Origin: Drosophila persimilis
Lineage: Eukaryota > Arthropoda > Insecta > Diptera > Drosophilidae
NCBI RefSeq assembly: GCF_003286085.1
Contig: NW_020825599.1
Coordinates: forward strand, 1 to 64,000
DNA: 64,000 nt
Reading direction: 5' to 3'
In this document: positions 1 to 10,309 of the stretch, piece by piece
Layout: each line of letters starts with the position of its first letter
How positions within the stretch are numbered: the first letter of the stretch is position 1
Notes under the pieces: generated by a model
Told to the model about the DNA's origin: nothing
The model's input: the letters and a program-made list of their open reading frames with translations, nothing else
The model's database searches: none
Program-made: the position numbers and the translations under genes

Positions 1-568
1 TCTTATGGGTTCTGAGATCCTTGAACTCATATTTTGCAATTGGCAAAACCGACCATGAAACCTGTGTGTTAGAGTGAGACAGAGCGAGAAAGAGTGAAAT
101 TGTTTTCGTGATTCTGGCTGTAATAATTATACGATCTGGTTCAGATTTTGCACTCTAGAAGATATAGTCATCTTCTACGATTCTGCGTTTTTGGTTTTAT
201 CGTATCGTCGAAAAATGTGGATGCCACAGATTTTCGTCCTTTGTGGGGGCGGAAGTGGGCGGGGCGAAGTTTTGAAATAATTTTATAGCAGTGACATATC
301 ACAGAAGTCTGGATCCAAAACATCGTTGCTCTAGCTCTTATAGTCTTTGAGCATTGGGCGCTGAAGGGGACGGACAGACGGACGGACGGACGGACGGACA
401 GACGGACAGACGGACAGACAGACATGGCTCAATCGACTCGGCTATTGATGCTGATCAAGAATATATATACTTTATGGGGTCGGAAACGATTCCTTCTGGA
501 CGTTACACACATACACTTTTACCACAAATCTAATATACCCCAATACTCATTTTGAGTATCGGGTATAA
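1..568 (+). mobile_element. DINE-1/Helentron copy, cut by the window edge
   Basis: Non-coding rolling-circle-type repeat of the Drosophila DINE-1/INE-1 group. It shows the family landmarks in order: a GA-rich block (about 71-97), the 'ttctgcgttttt' segment, a CGGA/CAGA microsatellite (about 378-422), and the conserved end with 'gatcaagaatatatatac' and GAGTATCGGGTATAA at 554-568. At least eight more copies lie in this window and give the full length, about 1.0-1.1 kb. No coding capacity; the short ORFs here are chance. Confidence 0.85.
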
Positions 569-654
569 AAATTGGTCTCAACGACCCCTAGGAGCAAGGG
601 TACATTTCAGGTAGAATTCCCGCCTTTAATATACTGTTACAAAGCCAAAATAAA

Positions 655-963
655 ATGTCTCGTAGAACAGCAGCAGCCATTAGGGCTACCCACGATAGGA
701 ATGAAAATTTCGAATATAGAGCTAAAGCAATCTTAGCCGCATTCCCCAATCCAATTAGCATATACGAGTTCGAATACTCATATATGAACGAATATAATTT
801 ACCTTTTTCACCACTAATTCATTGTGATGCCACACAAAAGGGTATCGTATTATCAACCATACCCGGCATCCTCGTAAACAGCCAAATAATAGAAAATGAA
901 ATTCTAGGAAGAATTGTGATTGCTAATGTTAGATTGTCTTCCAATCGGAACGGACAACATTAA
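655..963 (+). CDS. Unrecognised ORF, 102 aa, probable TE or gene remnant
   Basis: Open frame from ATG to TAA lying between a Helentron end and the start of CR1-1. The product is mixed polar with no transmembrane stretch, zinc knuckle or catalytic motif that I recognise. Codon use is AT-rich, like the errantivirus further downstream, so it could be a displaced piece of that or another retroelement, but no motif proves this. The adenine-rich bases before the ATG (caaaataaaATG) fit a Drosophila start context. It may be a chance ORF. Confidence 0.3.
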   Translation: MSRRTAAAIRATHDRNENFEYRAKAILAAFPNPISIYEFEYSYMNEYNLPFSPLIHCDATQKGIVLSTIPGILVNSQIIENEILGRIVIANVRLSSNRNGQH

Positions 964-1136
964 AAAACACATATGGTGTAGTAGTAGCTCTCGCTATAAC
1001 CGCTCTCCACTCTGCTCTCTTTTTTTCTTACCAATTCCGCTTTGAGCGTTGTCTGGCACATTGGTCTGATACCAATTTGTTTTGGAAATTTTTAATTTTT
1101 TTGATTTTAATAAAATATTTGAATAATAAAAAAAAA

Positions 1137-2150
1137 ATGGAATTCGCTGTGGTCTGCGCTAAAAAAACCTGCAAGAAGCAGATCACTCACGATCAGCCAA
1201 ATGTCCCCTGCTGGCTCTGCGACAGCGTAGTCCACGCAAAATGCGCGGGATTTTCTGGCCTCGTGAGCGATGCCATAGCCAAACGTAATGGCTTGCATTA
1301 CAGTTGCGAGGCATGCCGTGCGGTGGAGAAAGACATGGTGGCTTTCATGAGGCAGACGCGGAGTGGCTTTAAGGAGCTGACCGTTGGTTTTAAAAACCAG
1401 TACGATCGGCTCCTAGCCATGGAGGCTCAGTTTAGCGGTTTAAAGCTGCTGAATGAGTCTCCGAGGCGCAAAAAGGTCACTCCGCGGGACCTGCAAGTGC
1501 CAACCGTCACTCAGCCGTCCGCCGCCGAAAAATTGACTCCGACCACTCCAAGTGTACAGCAGTTGATCTCGTTTGCCACTCCAAAGGCAACGAAAGCTGC
1601 TGGCGATGCAGATTCGGTAGCCGAATTCATCGCCTCGGAGAATGTGCAGCCAAGTACGTCTGCTGCGTCCGTGTCCGTGGTGTCCGCAAGTTCACTAGTT
1701 GTCCCGTCTATCCCGATCCCACCAGTAAATAGACGTTCCGGACCTCCGGATATTGCCACCACAGGTACTAGACCTGCGGTGACTAAACCACTGGTGGGAG
1801 TCCCACCAAAACGACAAGTTTTTGTTTCACGGCTGGCCCCTGACCTCACATCTAATGATGTAACTGCTTTCATTCAAAGCAAAATAAAAGCCGTGGGTTT
1901 AAAGGTGGAGAAATTTAACTTCTCTTATGCCAGGGAGATAGCGTCGTTTAAGATAAGCATCTCCCCAACTCAATTTGACACCATTTGCTCCACCAAATTT
2001 TGGCCGGAGCATTTGGTGGTGAAGGAGTTTAAGGCTAAGAAGAAGAATAGGCCCCCCATATCGCTTCCAAATCTTTCCAGCGTGCCACCCTCAACCTCTA
2101 CTTCCTCTTCCTCAACTTCCCGTCTTGCTCCAACCTTTGCAAAAAACTAA
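1137..2150 (+). CDS. CR1-1 ORF1, PHD-finger RNA-binding/chaperone-type protein
   Basis: Protein of 337 aa if translation starts at ATG 1137, after an A-run (aaaaaaaATGG). The open frame extends upstream to 1077 but that part looks like leader. Residues about 7-65 form a C4HC3-like zinc finger (C-x4-C, PCWLC, HAKC, CEAC), typical of CR1 ORF1. A coiled linker with 'FMRQTRSGF' follows, then a Ser/Thr/Pro-rich middle, then a basic C-terminal part with an RRM-like 'FVSRLAP' segment. Such proteins bind element RNA in the RNP. The last codons, AAA AAC TAA, form a frameshift-type heptamer described separately. The ORF is intact; CR1-3 encodes a homologue with the same plan. Confidence 0.8.
   Translation: MEFAVVCAKKTCKKQITHDQPNVPCWLCDSVVHAKCAGFSGLVSDAIAKRNGLHYSCEACRAVEKDMVAFMRQTRSGFKELTVGFKNQYDRLLAMEAQFSGLKLLNESPRRKKVTPRDLQVPTVTQPSAAEKLTPTTPSVQQLISFATPKATKAAGDADSVAEFIASENVQPSTSAASVSVVSASSLVVPSIPIPPVNRRSGPPDIATTGTRPAVTKPLVGVPPKRQVFVSRLAPDLTSNDVTAFIQSKIKAVGLKVEKFNFSYAREIASFKISISPTQFDTICSTKFWPEHLVVKEFKAKKKNRPPISLPNLSSVPPSTSTSSSSTSRLAPTFAKN
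2141..2147 (+). promoter_or_regulatory. Candidate -1 ribosomal frameshift heptamer A AAA AAC
   Basis: In the ORF1 frame the sequence reads GCA AAA AAC TAA, so A AAA AAC sits exactly before the ORF1 stop. Slipping one base back reads AAA AAA CTA ACT and enters the ORF2 frame, open through YQNVRGLR to the 4978 stop. The first ATG in the ORF2 frame is far inside the endonuclease. The same heptamer in the same place occurs in CR1-3. Function is inferred from the motif and frame relation only. Confidence 0.55.
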
Positions 2151-4978
2151 CTTCTCTTTTAGTAACCTATCAGAATGTAAGAGGCTTGCGTAGTAAGCTC
2201 AGCATTCTTTTCCGGGATAGTGTTGCATTTGCTTCCCACGTTATTGTGTTTACTGAAACCTGGTTAAAGCCGGACATTCTTAGTTCCGAGGTTTTGGCAG
2301 GTCGGTACACAACTTTTAGAAAGGACCGTTCGTCTCGACGTGCAGGAGGGGTTCTAATTGCAGTGGACTCTTACTTCACGTCAGAACACTTCACAGTCCA
2401 AGTTCAACAGGAACTGGAATTCCTGTGTGTAAAACTGATTCTTCCCGCTTTCGCTATATTCATTACTTGCTCGTATATCCCACCTTCTTCGGATATTTCA
2501 ATTTATGAGCAGCACTTGTCCGCTTTAACCGCTGTTGCTTCCTCGCTATCTGATAAAGATCGTATGATAGTTCTTGGTGACTTCAACTTGCCAGGAACTG
2601 TTTGGTCTTCGGTAAACGAGTCTAGTATCCTAGTGCCCATGTCACGACATGACTTTGTTGACGGCTTGCTTGACCTGTCCTTGTCTCAAGTCAATCATGT
2701 GAAAAATTCCTTGGGTCGATTGCTTGATCTATGCTTTGTATCGGATCCGACCATAGTGTTGTTAACCCGAGCCCTTCCGCTCACTATACCTGAAGACGCC
2801 TACCACCCTACTTTCGAGGTGTCGCTAGACATAGGACCAACTGTATTGGATCGGTCGAGTAGACTACCTGAACGTGTCCGCTGCTTTCGTAAAGCCGAGT
2901 TTGCGAAGCTTAATAACCTAATTAGGGATTTTGATTGGTCCGCTTTGTACTTGTGCACTGATGTCACAAAAGCCACAAACATTTTTTACAATGCTCTTGG
3001 CACATTTTTTGATTCTTGTGTCCCGCTCTCTTGTCCGATTAGATCTGGAAAACCCCCTTGGTTTACCAAAGAGTTATCCAGTCTAAAAAACTTAAAATCA
3101 AGACTTTATAAAAAATTTCAAGAAGTGGGTTCTCCTACTTCTCACTCTCGTTATGTAATAGCTCGGTCAAACTTTTCAGTTCTTAATGCTCAATGCTATA
3201 AGAACTACCTATCTCGTTGCAGGATACGTTTTTCTCAGGACCCTAAACAGTTTTACTGCTTCGTAAACAGTAAGCGTAGAACGTCCGCACACCCATCCTC
3301 GCTATCATTTTGTAATACGTCGGCAAATAATGATCAGGCAATTGCCGATCTTTTTGCCCAGTTTTTCCAAACTACCTATTCTGAGGAACGCTACTCTGGT
3401 CAACCGTACCCATACGGATTACCGAGGTCGAACGGCATTTTCAGTCCCTTGTTAAATGAGTATTCCCTACTTCAAGATCTTCGACTAGTTAAGCCGGTGT
3501 TTTCACCGGGTCCAGACGGGGTTCCAGGTTGTGTACTCAGGTACTGCGCCGAGGCTCTGTGTGGACCATTGCTTAAACTATTCACCATGTCCATTGATTC
3601 ATCTTGCTTCCCCCCAATCTGGAAGGAATCGTTTATAATTCCTCTCCATAAAAAAGGTAGTAAGTCTGATGTAAAAAATTATAGAGGTATAGCAAAGTTA
3701 TCCGCTATTCCCAAATTGTTTGAGAAGGTTTTAACTCCGCACTTGCAACATCTCTGCAAGTCACTTATATCTCCAACTCAGCATGGATTTATAAGGCGGC
3801 GATCAACCACCACGAACTTGTTAGAGTTTACCTCTTTCATTATTAAAGGCTTTCAAGGTAACTTACAGACGGATGTTATTTACACCGACTTTAGTAAAGC
3901 ATTCGACTCTGTAAACCATTCCCTTTTAGCACATAAACTTGACCTTTTAGGGTTTCCGCCCAACCTCCTGAGATGGATTTCTAGCTATCTTTGTTCTAGG
4001 TCTCAAAGAGTCCTCTTCAAAAACTCCCTCTCTTTACCAGTAAAGGTTTCTTCGGGAGTACCACAGGGCAGCCATCTAGGCCCCTTACTCTTCACACTCT
4101 TTATTAATGACTTGCCTTCAGTAATAACATACTCTCGAGTACTTATGTATGCGGATGATGTTAAACTCTGTGTCCAGTACAAGGACATTTCATTTCATTC
4201 TCGCTTGCAATCCGATCTCAATAGCTTTCAGTCATGGTGTTGTGCAAACTTGTTACACCTTAATGCCTCGAAATGCAAAGTTATGACATTTCATCGTTCT
4301 AACCCTTTGTTGGCTCCCTACACCCTATTTGGGGGTTCTCTTGAGAGAATTACCCTGGTGGATGATCTGGGTGTTATGTTAGATCCCAAGTTAAAGTTTT
4401 CCGAACACATTTCTACCATGGTAAATAAGGCCATGGGCGTGCTTGGGTTTATAAAGAGGTGGTCAAAGGAATTTGACGACCCCTATATAACAAAGACTCT
4501 CTATACCTCGCTTGTTCGTCCGATCTTAGAATACGGCTCCTGTGTATGGTGCCCTCAGTACAAAGTACACCAGGACCGTATAGAATCAGTACAGAAAAAC
4601 TTTTTACTCTTTGCTCTGCGGGGCCTTAACTGGGATGCGGGTGTAAGACTCCCATCTTACTCTAGTAGACTATTATTAGTAAACCTCCCATCCTTAGTTA
4701 ACCGTAGAAAAATGCTTGGTGTGATATTTATGCACAACTTGATCAGGGGTGACATAGACAGCCCTGATCTGTTGAGCCGCATAAACTTCACGATTCCTAT
4801 TAGACTGACTAGAAACTTTATACCGTTGTTCCTTCCACTTTGTAGATCGAATTATTCCTTGCATGAACCGTTTAGGGTCTTATGCTCGGACTATAATTCC
4901 CTCTACCATATTATATCCTCCACTAATTCTCTTCCTCTTATTAAATTACTAATCCTTACACACCTTTCTAGTAATTAG
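2151..4978 (+). CDS. CR1-1 ORF2, APE-type endonuclease and reverse transcriptase
   Basis: Protein of about 940 aa, in the -1 frame relative to ORF1. It has no ATG near its N-terminus: the first conserved block, YQNVRG, is at 2168 and the frame is open back to the slippery site. N-terminal AP endonuclease: TETW (about 2256), AGGVLIAV, SYIPP, GDFNLP (about 2577). Reverse transcriptase: GPDGVPG, IIPLHKKG, DFSKAFDSVNH, GVPQGSHLGPLLF and the catalytic YADD (about 4147). The C-terminal RPILEYGSCVW segment is typical of CR1/jockey-type LINEs. It nicks target DNA and reverse-transcribes element RNA. No stop or frameshift seen, so it may be competent. Confidence 0.85.
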
Positions 4979-5045
4979 TAATTGTAGTGGTATTTGTATT
5001 TTGTATTTTATTGCATGCTTAATTTCTTAATAAGTTTAGTGCTAA

Positions 5046-5261
5046 TTTTCCTCGAAGGTTAGTCTAATATCTATCTTTCTTGCATGCTCGCGTTTGGTTC
5101 GGCTACGCACCGCGCGTCATGCGGCAGCGCCCCTCGGTCGGTTGGGCGGGAGGAGGGCTGCGTTTTGCCTGGGATCCGCGCGTAACAGCCTTCTGCTGGT
5201 GTCACACGGGCCACTTGACGGTGCAGTAATTGCATCGCCTCTTGTTAGATGCAGTCATTGC
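5046..5261 (+). other. Junction sequence between CR1-1 and the errantivirus gag
   Basis: GC-rich from about 5090, unlike both neighbours. No LTR end or primer-binding site is recognisable, so the errantivirus has lost its 5' LTR and leader here. The gag frame stays open upstream to 5094, but that stretch does not look like Gag. Confidence 0.4.
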
Positions 5262-6547
5262 ATGTCAACGTCCAATATGGACTGGCTTACGATCTGCGCT
5301 AAAGTTTGCACTCTAAGAGCAGAATTCGATAAGTCATACAAATGCTTAACGCAGAACAGACCTACACAAAATAGTACGGTCATCAAACATACAACTAATT
5401 TGGTAAACAAATATAATGAGGTCAGAGAACTTTTTCTAGAGAACAAACAAAGACTTACTGATATACATTGGTTTCAAGCTACAGACGTCTTCAAACGTCT
5501 AAGGGAACGATTAGTATTCGTTAAAGAAAAATTCAATCTAGACATAAACATCCCAAATCTTCTAAACACAGCTGCGACATATATACCAGCTGTAGAATCG
5601 GAATCAAGACCAATAAGTCCCAGGCCCCCGAATGTAAAAAATATTATCATCATATCGGAACACGATTCTCGATCAAATAGATCGAACCATCCGGTAAACG
5701 ACGACAAACCGTCGACTAGTTCAGCAAACAGCGTGGTTGGGCAAGAACCAACCACAATGACAGACGAATCAATTGCCCAACGGGCATATATCAAAGATAT
5801 ATCGCACGCCATTCCGGAATTTAATGGACAGAAACTCCATTTACAAAGATTCATTACGGCAGTCAAATTGGTCAATCTAACGAAAGGACCATACGAAAAT
5901 TTAGCTATAGAAGTAATTAAATCAAAAGTAATAGGAACTACATTGTATAAAATACAAGATGAAACCACCATTAACGCAATAATAAAGAAATTGCAAGACA
6001 CTATTGTCGGAGAGTCATCAGATGTTATAAAGGCTAAAATGGCAAAAGTATGCCAAAAAGGCAAAACAGCCGCCCAATTCACAACAGAGATTGATGATAT
6101 GAGAAAACTTCTAGAAGCATCATACATTGATGAGGGTTTGCCAGCGGAACACGCCGATAAGTTCAGCTGCAAAGAGGCCATTAGTACAATGGCTAAAAAT
6201 TGCGAGCACGGCAGACTAAAAACAATACTAGAAGCAGGCACATTCCCAACAATGAATGATGCCGTAGCAAAATATATACAGTGTAGTACAGAGATGACTG
6301 GTAGTGCAAGTTCAATATTGAGGAATTGAGAGGAAATGGTCGTGGTTACAACCACAACCATATTTACAACAACCATAATTATAATAACAATAGAGGTCGT
6401 GTTGGCTTTAGGGGAAATAACCGTAATAACGGTGGAACCTATAACAACCAAAGATACAATAGCAATGGAAACACCCGACAGAACAATGTTCGTGTTACCC
6501 AGACAGCTTCGGGAAACTCCCAAGATCCTTTAGATACACTAAATTAA
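5262..6547 (+). pseudogene. gag: Errantivirus gag (17.6/297-like), broken by a frame change
   Basis: Start chosen at ATG 5262 (MSTSNMDWL). The first 356 codons read through to a TGA at 6327-6329 and contain the helical capsid-like core with 'IPEFNGQKLHLQRFI' (about 5811), typical of gypsy-group Gag. The following Asn/Gly/Arg-rich tail (6326-6547; RG and NN repeats, no CCHC knuckle) is the nucleocapsid-like end of errantivirus Gag but lies in the -1 frame, so a one-base indel near 6315-6328 has split the protein. The tail ends at TAA 6545-6547 just before pol. Gag would form the particle core. Host-genome relic, not a complete element. Confidence 0.75.
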
Positions 6548-8493
6548 AAAATCCAGCGGTTCACACAATCAACCTCAATCTCAATATATTCGTGGCATTC
6601 CTCAATTCTAAAACAGGAAAACAACTTACATTCCTTATAGATACAGGTGCCAATATATCACTATTAAAAGAAAATTCAGATGTCTTTAACGACGTTCAAA
6701 CAAAAAATAAAATAGATATTCAAGGAATAGGGGACGGTATAATAACATCCCAAGGCCTTGCCCTAATAGAGCTACAGACAGATAAGTACATAATTCCACA
6801 CAATTTCCATTTAGTTAATCAGATTTTTGCAATTCCGTGTGATGGAATAATAGACATTGATTTCATAAAAGAATTAAACTGCCTAATAGACTTAAAACCT
6901 GCAGAGGATTGGTTAATAATACGACCAAATAATATAAAAATTAAAATTTATGTTCCAATAACATACAGTTCTGGTAACAATACAATTCTTCTACCAGCAA
7001 GATCACAAGTTGTCAGAAAAATAGAATTAACGTCCGATATAGAAACCATATTGATCCCAACCCAGGAAATTCAACCTGGTATTTATGTAGCAAATACAAT
7101 AACTTCAAAAAATAATACATTTGTCCGATTGCTGAATACAACCAGTACCAACCAATTAGTACATATTAATAACATACAATATGAACCACTTTCGAATTAC
7201 AAGGTAATTCAAACAACTCAAAAAATCCGAGAAAAAACTGTCATAGCTGAATTAAGCAAACATTTCCCAGTACAATTCAAGAAGCAATTAACTAAACTAT
7301 GCACCAATATGCAATATGAACCACTTTCGAATTACAAGGTAATTCAAACAACTCAAAAAATCCGAGAAAAAACTGTCATAGCTGAATTAAGCAAACATTT
7401 CCCAGTACAATTCAAGAAGCAATTAACTAAACTATGCACCAATTTTTGTGACGTATTCGGGCTTGAAACCGAATCAATCACAACAAATAATTTTTATAAA
7501 CAGAAATTGAGATTGAGGGATGACGAACCTATATATATAAAGAACTATCGAAGCCCGCATAGCCAAGTTGAGGAAATTAAAAAACAAGTAGGAAAATTAA
7601 TCAACGACAATATTGTCGAACCATCCGTATCAGAATACAACAGCCCACGTCTACTTGTCCCAAAGAAAGCCCTTCCGGGTTCAGAAGAAAAGAAATGGCG
7701 ATTAGCAGTTGACTATCGTCAAATAAACAAAAAACTCCTGGCCGACAAATTTCCACTACCTAGAATTGATGACATTTTGGATCAACTAGGTAGAGCAAAG
7801 TATTTCTCATGCCTTGACTTAATGTCAGGTTTTCATCCAATCGAACTAGAAGAAAGCTCGCGAAATATAACGTCTTTTTCAACGAACAATGGCTCATATC
7901 GCTTCACGCGACTACCATTTGGTTTAAAAATAGCGCCGAATTCATTTCAAAGAATGATGACTATAGCATTCTCTGGACTTGAAGCTTCGCAAGCCTTCCT
8001 GTATATGGACGATCTAATAGTCATGGGTTGTTCCGAAAAACATATGCTTAAAAACTTAACAGATATTTTTGAGATATGTAGGAAACACAACCTAAAATTA
8101 CATCCACAAAAATGTTCATTTTTTATGCATGAAGTGACCTTTCTTGGTCATAAATGCACAGATAAAGGAATCTTGCCAGATGACAAGAAATATGACGTCA
8201 TCAAAAACTATCCAGTCCCACATGATGCGGACAGCGCTAGACGATTTATTGCATTTTGCAATTATTATAGACGTTTTATTAAAAACTTCGCCGACTATTC
8301 CCGGCACATAACTAGATTATGTAAAAAGAATGTCCCCTTTGAGTGGTCAACTGAATGTCAAAATGCATTCCAATATTTAAAAGATAAACTTATGGAACCC
8401 ACTCTGTTACAGTACCCAGATTTTCAGAAAGAATTTTGCATAATCACCGATGCTAGTAAACAAGCATGTGGAGCGGTTTTAACTTTACAGTAA
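6548..8493 (+). pseudogene. pol: Errantivirus pol: protease and reverse transcriptase, 3' end lost
   Basis: The frame is -1 relative to the Gag tail and open from before 6548; the first conserved block is the retroviral-type aspartic protease, LIDTGANIS (about 6634). Reverse transcriptase follows: KKWRLAVDYRQINKK, LPFGLKIAPNSFQ and catalytic YMDD (about 8002). It continues to the first RNase H motif, TDASKQACGAVL, and stops at TAA 8493. Downstream RNase H is scrambled by a deletion and integrase is missing, so the product cannot integrate. A perfect in-frame 135-bp tandem duplication sits between protease and RT. Family: gypsy-group errantivirus. Confidence 0.8.
7177..7446 (+). repeat. In-frame 135-bp tandem duplication inside pol
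   Basis: Copies 7177-7311 and 7312-7446 appear identical base for base and add 45 codons without breaking the frame. They lie between protease and RT, starting at 'caatatgaaccactttcg'. Lack of divergence suggests a recent event or an assembly/replication slip. Confidence 0.9.
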
Positions 8494-8685
8494 AAACGGA
8501 TCACAGACCACTAACATACCTATTTTCATCTAAAGGGTAAAGATAATCATGTAGCAGATGCGTTATCAAGAATAACCATCGCAGACCTGAAAAACGTACA
8601 AAAAACGAATAAAGTCCTGAAAGTCACTACAAGGCAACAGAGTAGACAGAAATCCTGCGCAGGAAAAGAACAAATATTGAGATTT
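8494..8685 (+). pseudogene. Errantivirus RNase H remnant
   Basis: Shortly after the pol stop, another frame reads TDHRPLTYLFSS and later, after a further frame change, DNHVADALSR, the RNase H 3' motifs. The part between GAVL and TDHRPL is deleted and another indel follows. About 80 further bases resemble the pol linker. The sequence then passes into a truncated Helentron; nothing of integrase is recognisable. Confidence 0.65.
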
Positions 8686-9460
8686 TGACAACAAATTTTG
8701 AGATACACGTTTTATAGTGAGATCTAAGAGAAGTGCGGATTCCAAATTTGGTTACTCTAGCGTTGATAGTCTCTGAGATTTGTGAATATCCCCAGATTTG
8801 CATCCTTTGCGGGGGCGGAAGGGGGTGTGGCGAAATTTTGAAACAAACTCGTCTCGGTCTGATATATTAGGAGTGTGGATACCAAATTTGGTTGCTCTAG
8901 CTTTTATAGTCTCTGAGATCTAGGCGCTAATGTTTTACTCTAAGCAAAGCCGCCTATGCTACGTGTGTGTTAGAGAGAGACAGGGCGAGAAAAAATGAAA
9001 TTGTTTTCTTGATGCTGGCTATAATAATAATACGATCCAATTCAGATTCTGCAGTCTAAAAGATATGGTCATTCTCTACGATTCTGCGTTTTTAGTTTTC
9101 TCGTATCTTTAAAATTGTGGATGCCACAGATTTTCGCCCTTTGTGGGGGCGGAAATGGGCGGGGCAAAGTTTTGAAATATTTTTGTAGCAGTGACATATC
9201 ACAGAAGTCTGGATCCAAAACATCGTTGCTCTAGCTCTTATAGTCTTTGAGCACTAGGCGCTGAAGGGGACGGACAGACGGACAGACGGACAGACGGACG
9301 GACGGACAGACAGACAGGGCTCAATCTACTCGGCTATTGATGCTGATCAAGAATATATATACTTTATAGGGTCGCAAACGATTCCTTCTGGACGTTACAC
9401 ACATCCACTTTTACCACAAATCTAATATACCCCAATACTCATTTTGAGTATCGGGTATAA
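8686..9460 (+). mobile_element. DINE-1/Helentron copy, 5'-truncated
   Basis: Begins at the 'aaattttgagata' segment, which lies well inside full copies, so the CGAGGGGG end is missing. It has the GA-rich block (about 8968-8995), the CGGA/CAGA microsatellite (about 9270-9318) and the GAGTATCGGGTATAA end at 9446-9460. It lies where errantivirus integrase and most of env should be, so insertion went with a large deletion here. Confidence 0.85.
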
Positions 9461-9462
9461 AA

Positions 9463-9813
9463 ATACATAATTGCAGCGTACAATTAAACGAATTCTTAAT
9501 ATCCAACTCAATACCAGAATTTGCACAGAGCATATACATCAACAATAACGTAACAAAAATTAAACCACTGTCTTATTTGCAAACCAAAGAAATCGTAATA
9601 GAAAATACGCGATTAAATAATGTATTACATGTAAGCTTAATACTACTATTTGTCATAATCATAATAGGATTAAGCTACAAATTGTTTAATCTAAGTAAAA
9701 GAAATAAGCCTGAAACCGACCCGCACATAGAAACATCCTTAGACGAAGACGAAGAATCCCCAGCAGGCACAGTTTTAGACGCACCTGAACTATATGCAAG
9801 GATAATCGCCTGA
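9463..9813 (+). pseudogene. env: Errantivirus env C-terminus with membrane anchor
   Basis: Frame open from about 9463 to TGA 9813, lacking its N-terminal part. It carries a hydrophobic membrane span (about 9628-9690) followed by a basic-then-acidic cytoplasmic tail. Its place directly before the polypurine tract and 3' LTR is the env position in errantiviruses. Only the tail survives: no cleavage site or receptor-binding part, so no fusion function is possible. Confidence 0.7.
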
Positions 9814-9830
9814 GGACAGGCTTAAATCTA

Positions 9831-9840
9831 ACAATGGGGG
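9831..9840 (+). promoter_or_regulatory. Polypurine tract of the errantivirus
   Basis: 'acaatggggg' immediately before the LTR start AGTGACATAT. It primes plus-strand DNA synthesis. Position and base content match the 17.6/297 group. Confidence 0.75.
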
Positions 9841-10309
9841 AGTGACATATCTATAGTCCATGCTCCGCATACCCTTGTCCATGTCTATTACCCTGCACCC
9901 ACAATACTATACACAATCCGACACTACTATAAACAATCCGACACTCTCAGCTCCGAAACCCCATAAACAATCTCACGCTCGAAATGGACCACGCGTAACC
10001 GATTGCAGGCGATGTAAACAAACACCCTAAGCTAGAAGTGGAACATAAAACAATAGATGCCGCATTAGAATCCAGCCGCACTAAAATCCAGCAGCACTAG
10101 AATCACGCCACTCTTCAGAGATCAATTACTAATCGATTCTCAAGAACCACGCCATCGTAGCTGACCAATCAGAGGCCCTATTCTCAGCCACCCCCAAGTA
10201 ATGCAACACCGATCATACGCAGCGGAAGTCTTTCATCAAAAGCCGCCTTTCCCACATATCGATCGAGTCACGTACTCCATCTCCGAAGCCGAAGTCGAAG
10301 CCAACGCCT

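Larger units (their letters stand above)
964..5045 (+). mobile_element. CR1-clade LINE, near full length (CR1-1)
   Basis: Two-ORF non-LTR retrotransposon. A short 5' leader (about 964-1136) precedes a PHD-finger ORF1 and an ORF2 with endonuclease and reverse transcriptase. An AT-rich 3' tail follows the ORF2 stop at 4978. Both ORFs are open, so this copy looks young. I could not define a target-site duplication, so both outer ends are approximate. The CR1 call rests on the PHD-like ORF1 and on the RT C-terminus with its RPILEYGSCVW segment, shared with CR1-2 and CR1-3, which belong to a related but distinct family. Confidence 0.8.

Noticed and set aside
360..425. Microsatellite considered as a CRISPR-like array
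   Set aside because: Short simple-sequence repeat without spacers, in an animal genome, part of the known DINE core.
824..1042. Low-complexity ORFs through CGGA/CAGA microsatellites, for example at 168-425, 20638-20895 and 20824-21042
   Set aside because: They are translations of the Helentron microsatellite and its flank, recurring in every copy in both strands; no coding evidence.
5474..6523. Long minus-strand ORF of 349 codons opposite gag
   Set aside because: Shadow of the AT-rich gag frame; no domain, and the plus strand has clear Gag features.
6541..6560. Slippery heptamer at the errantivirus gag-pol joint
   Set aside because: Pol is in the -1 frame relative to the Gag tail, but no heptamer in register precedes the Gag stop (CTA AAT TAA); the A-run lies after the stop.
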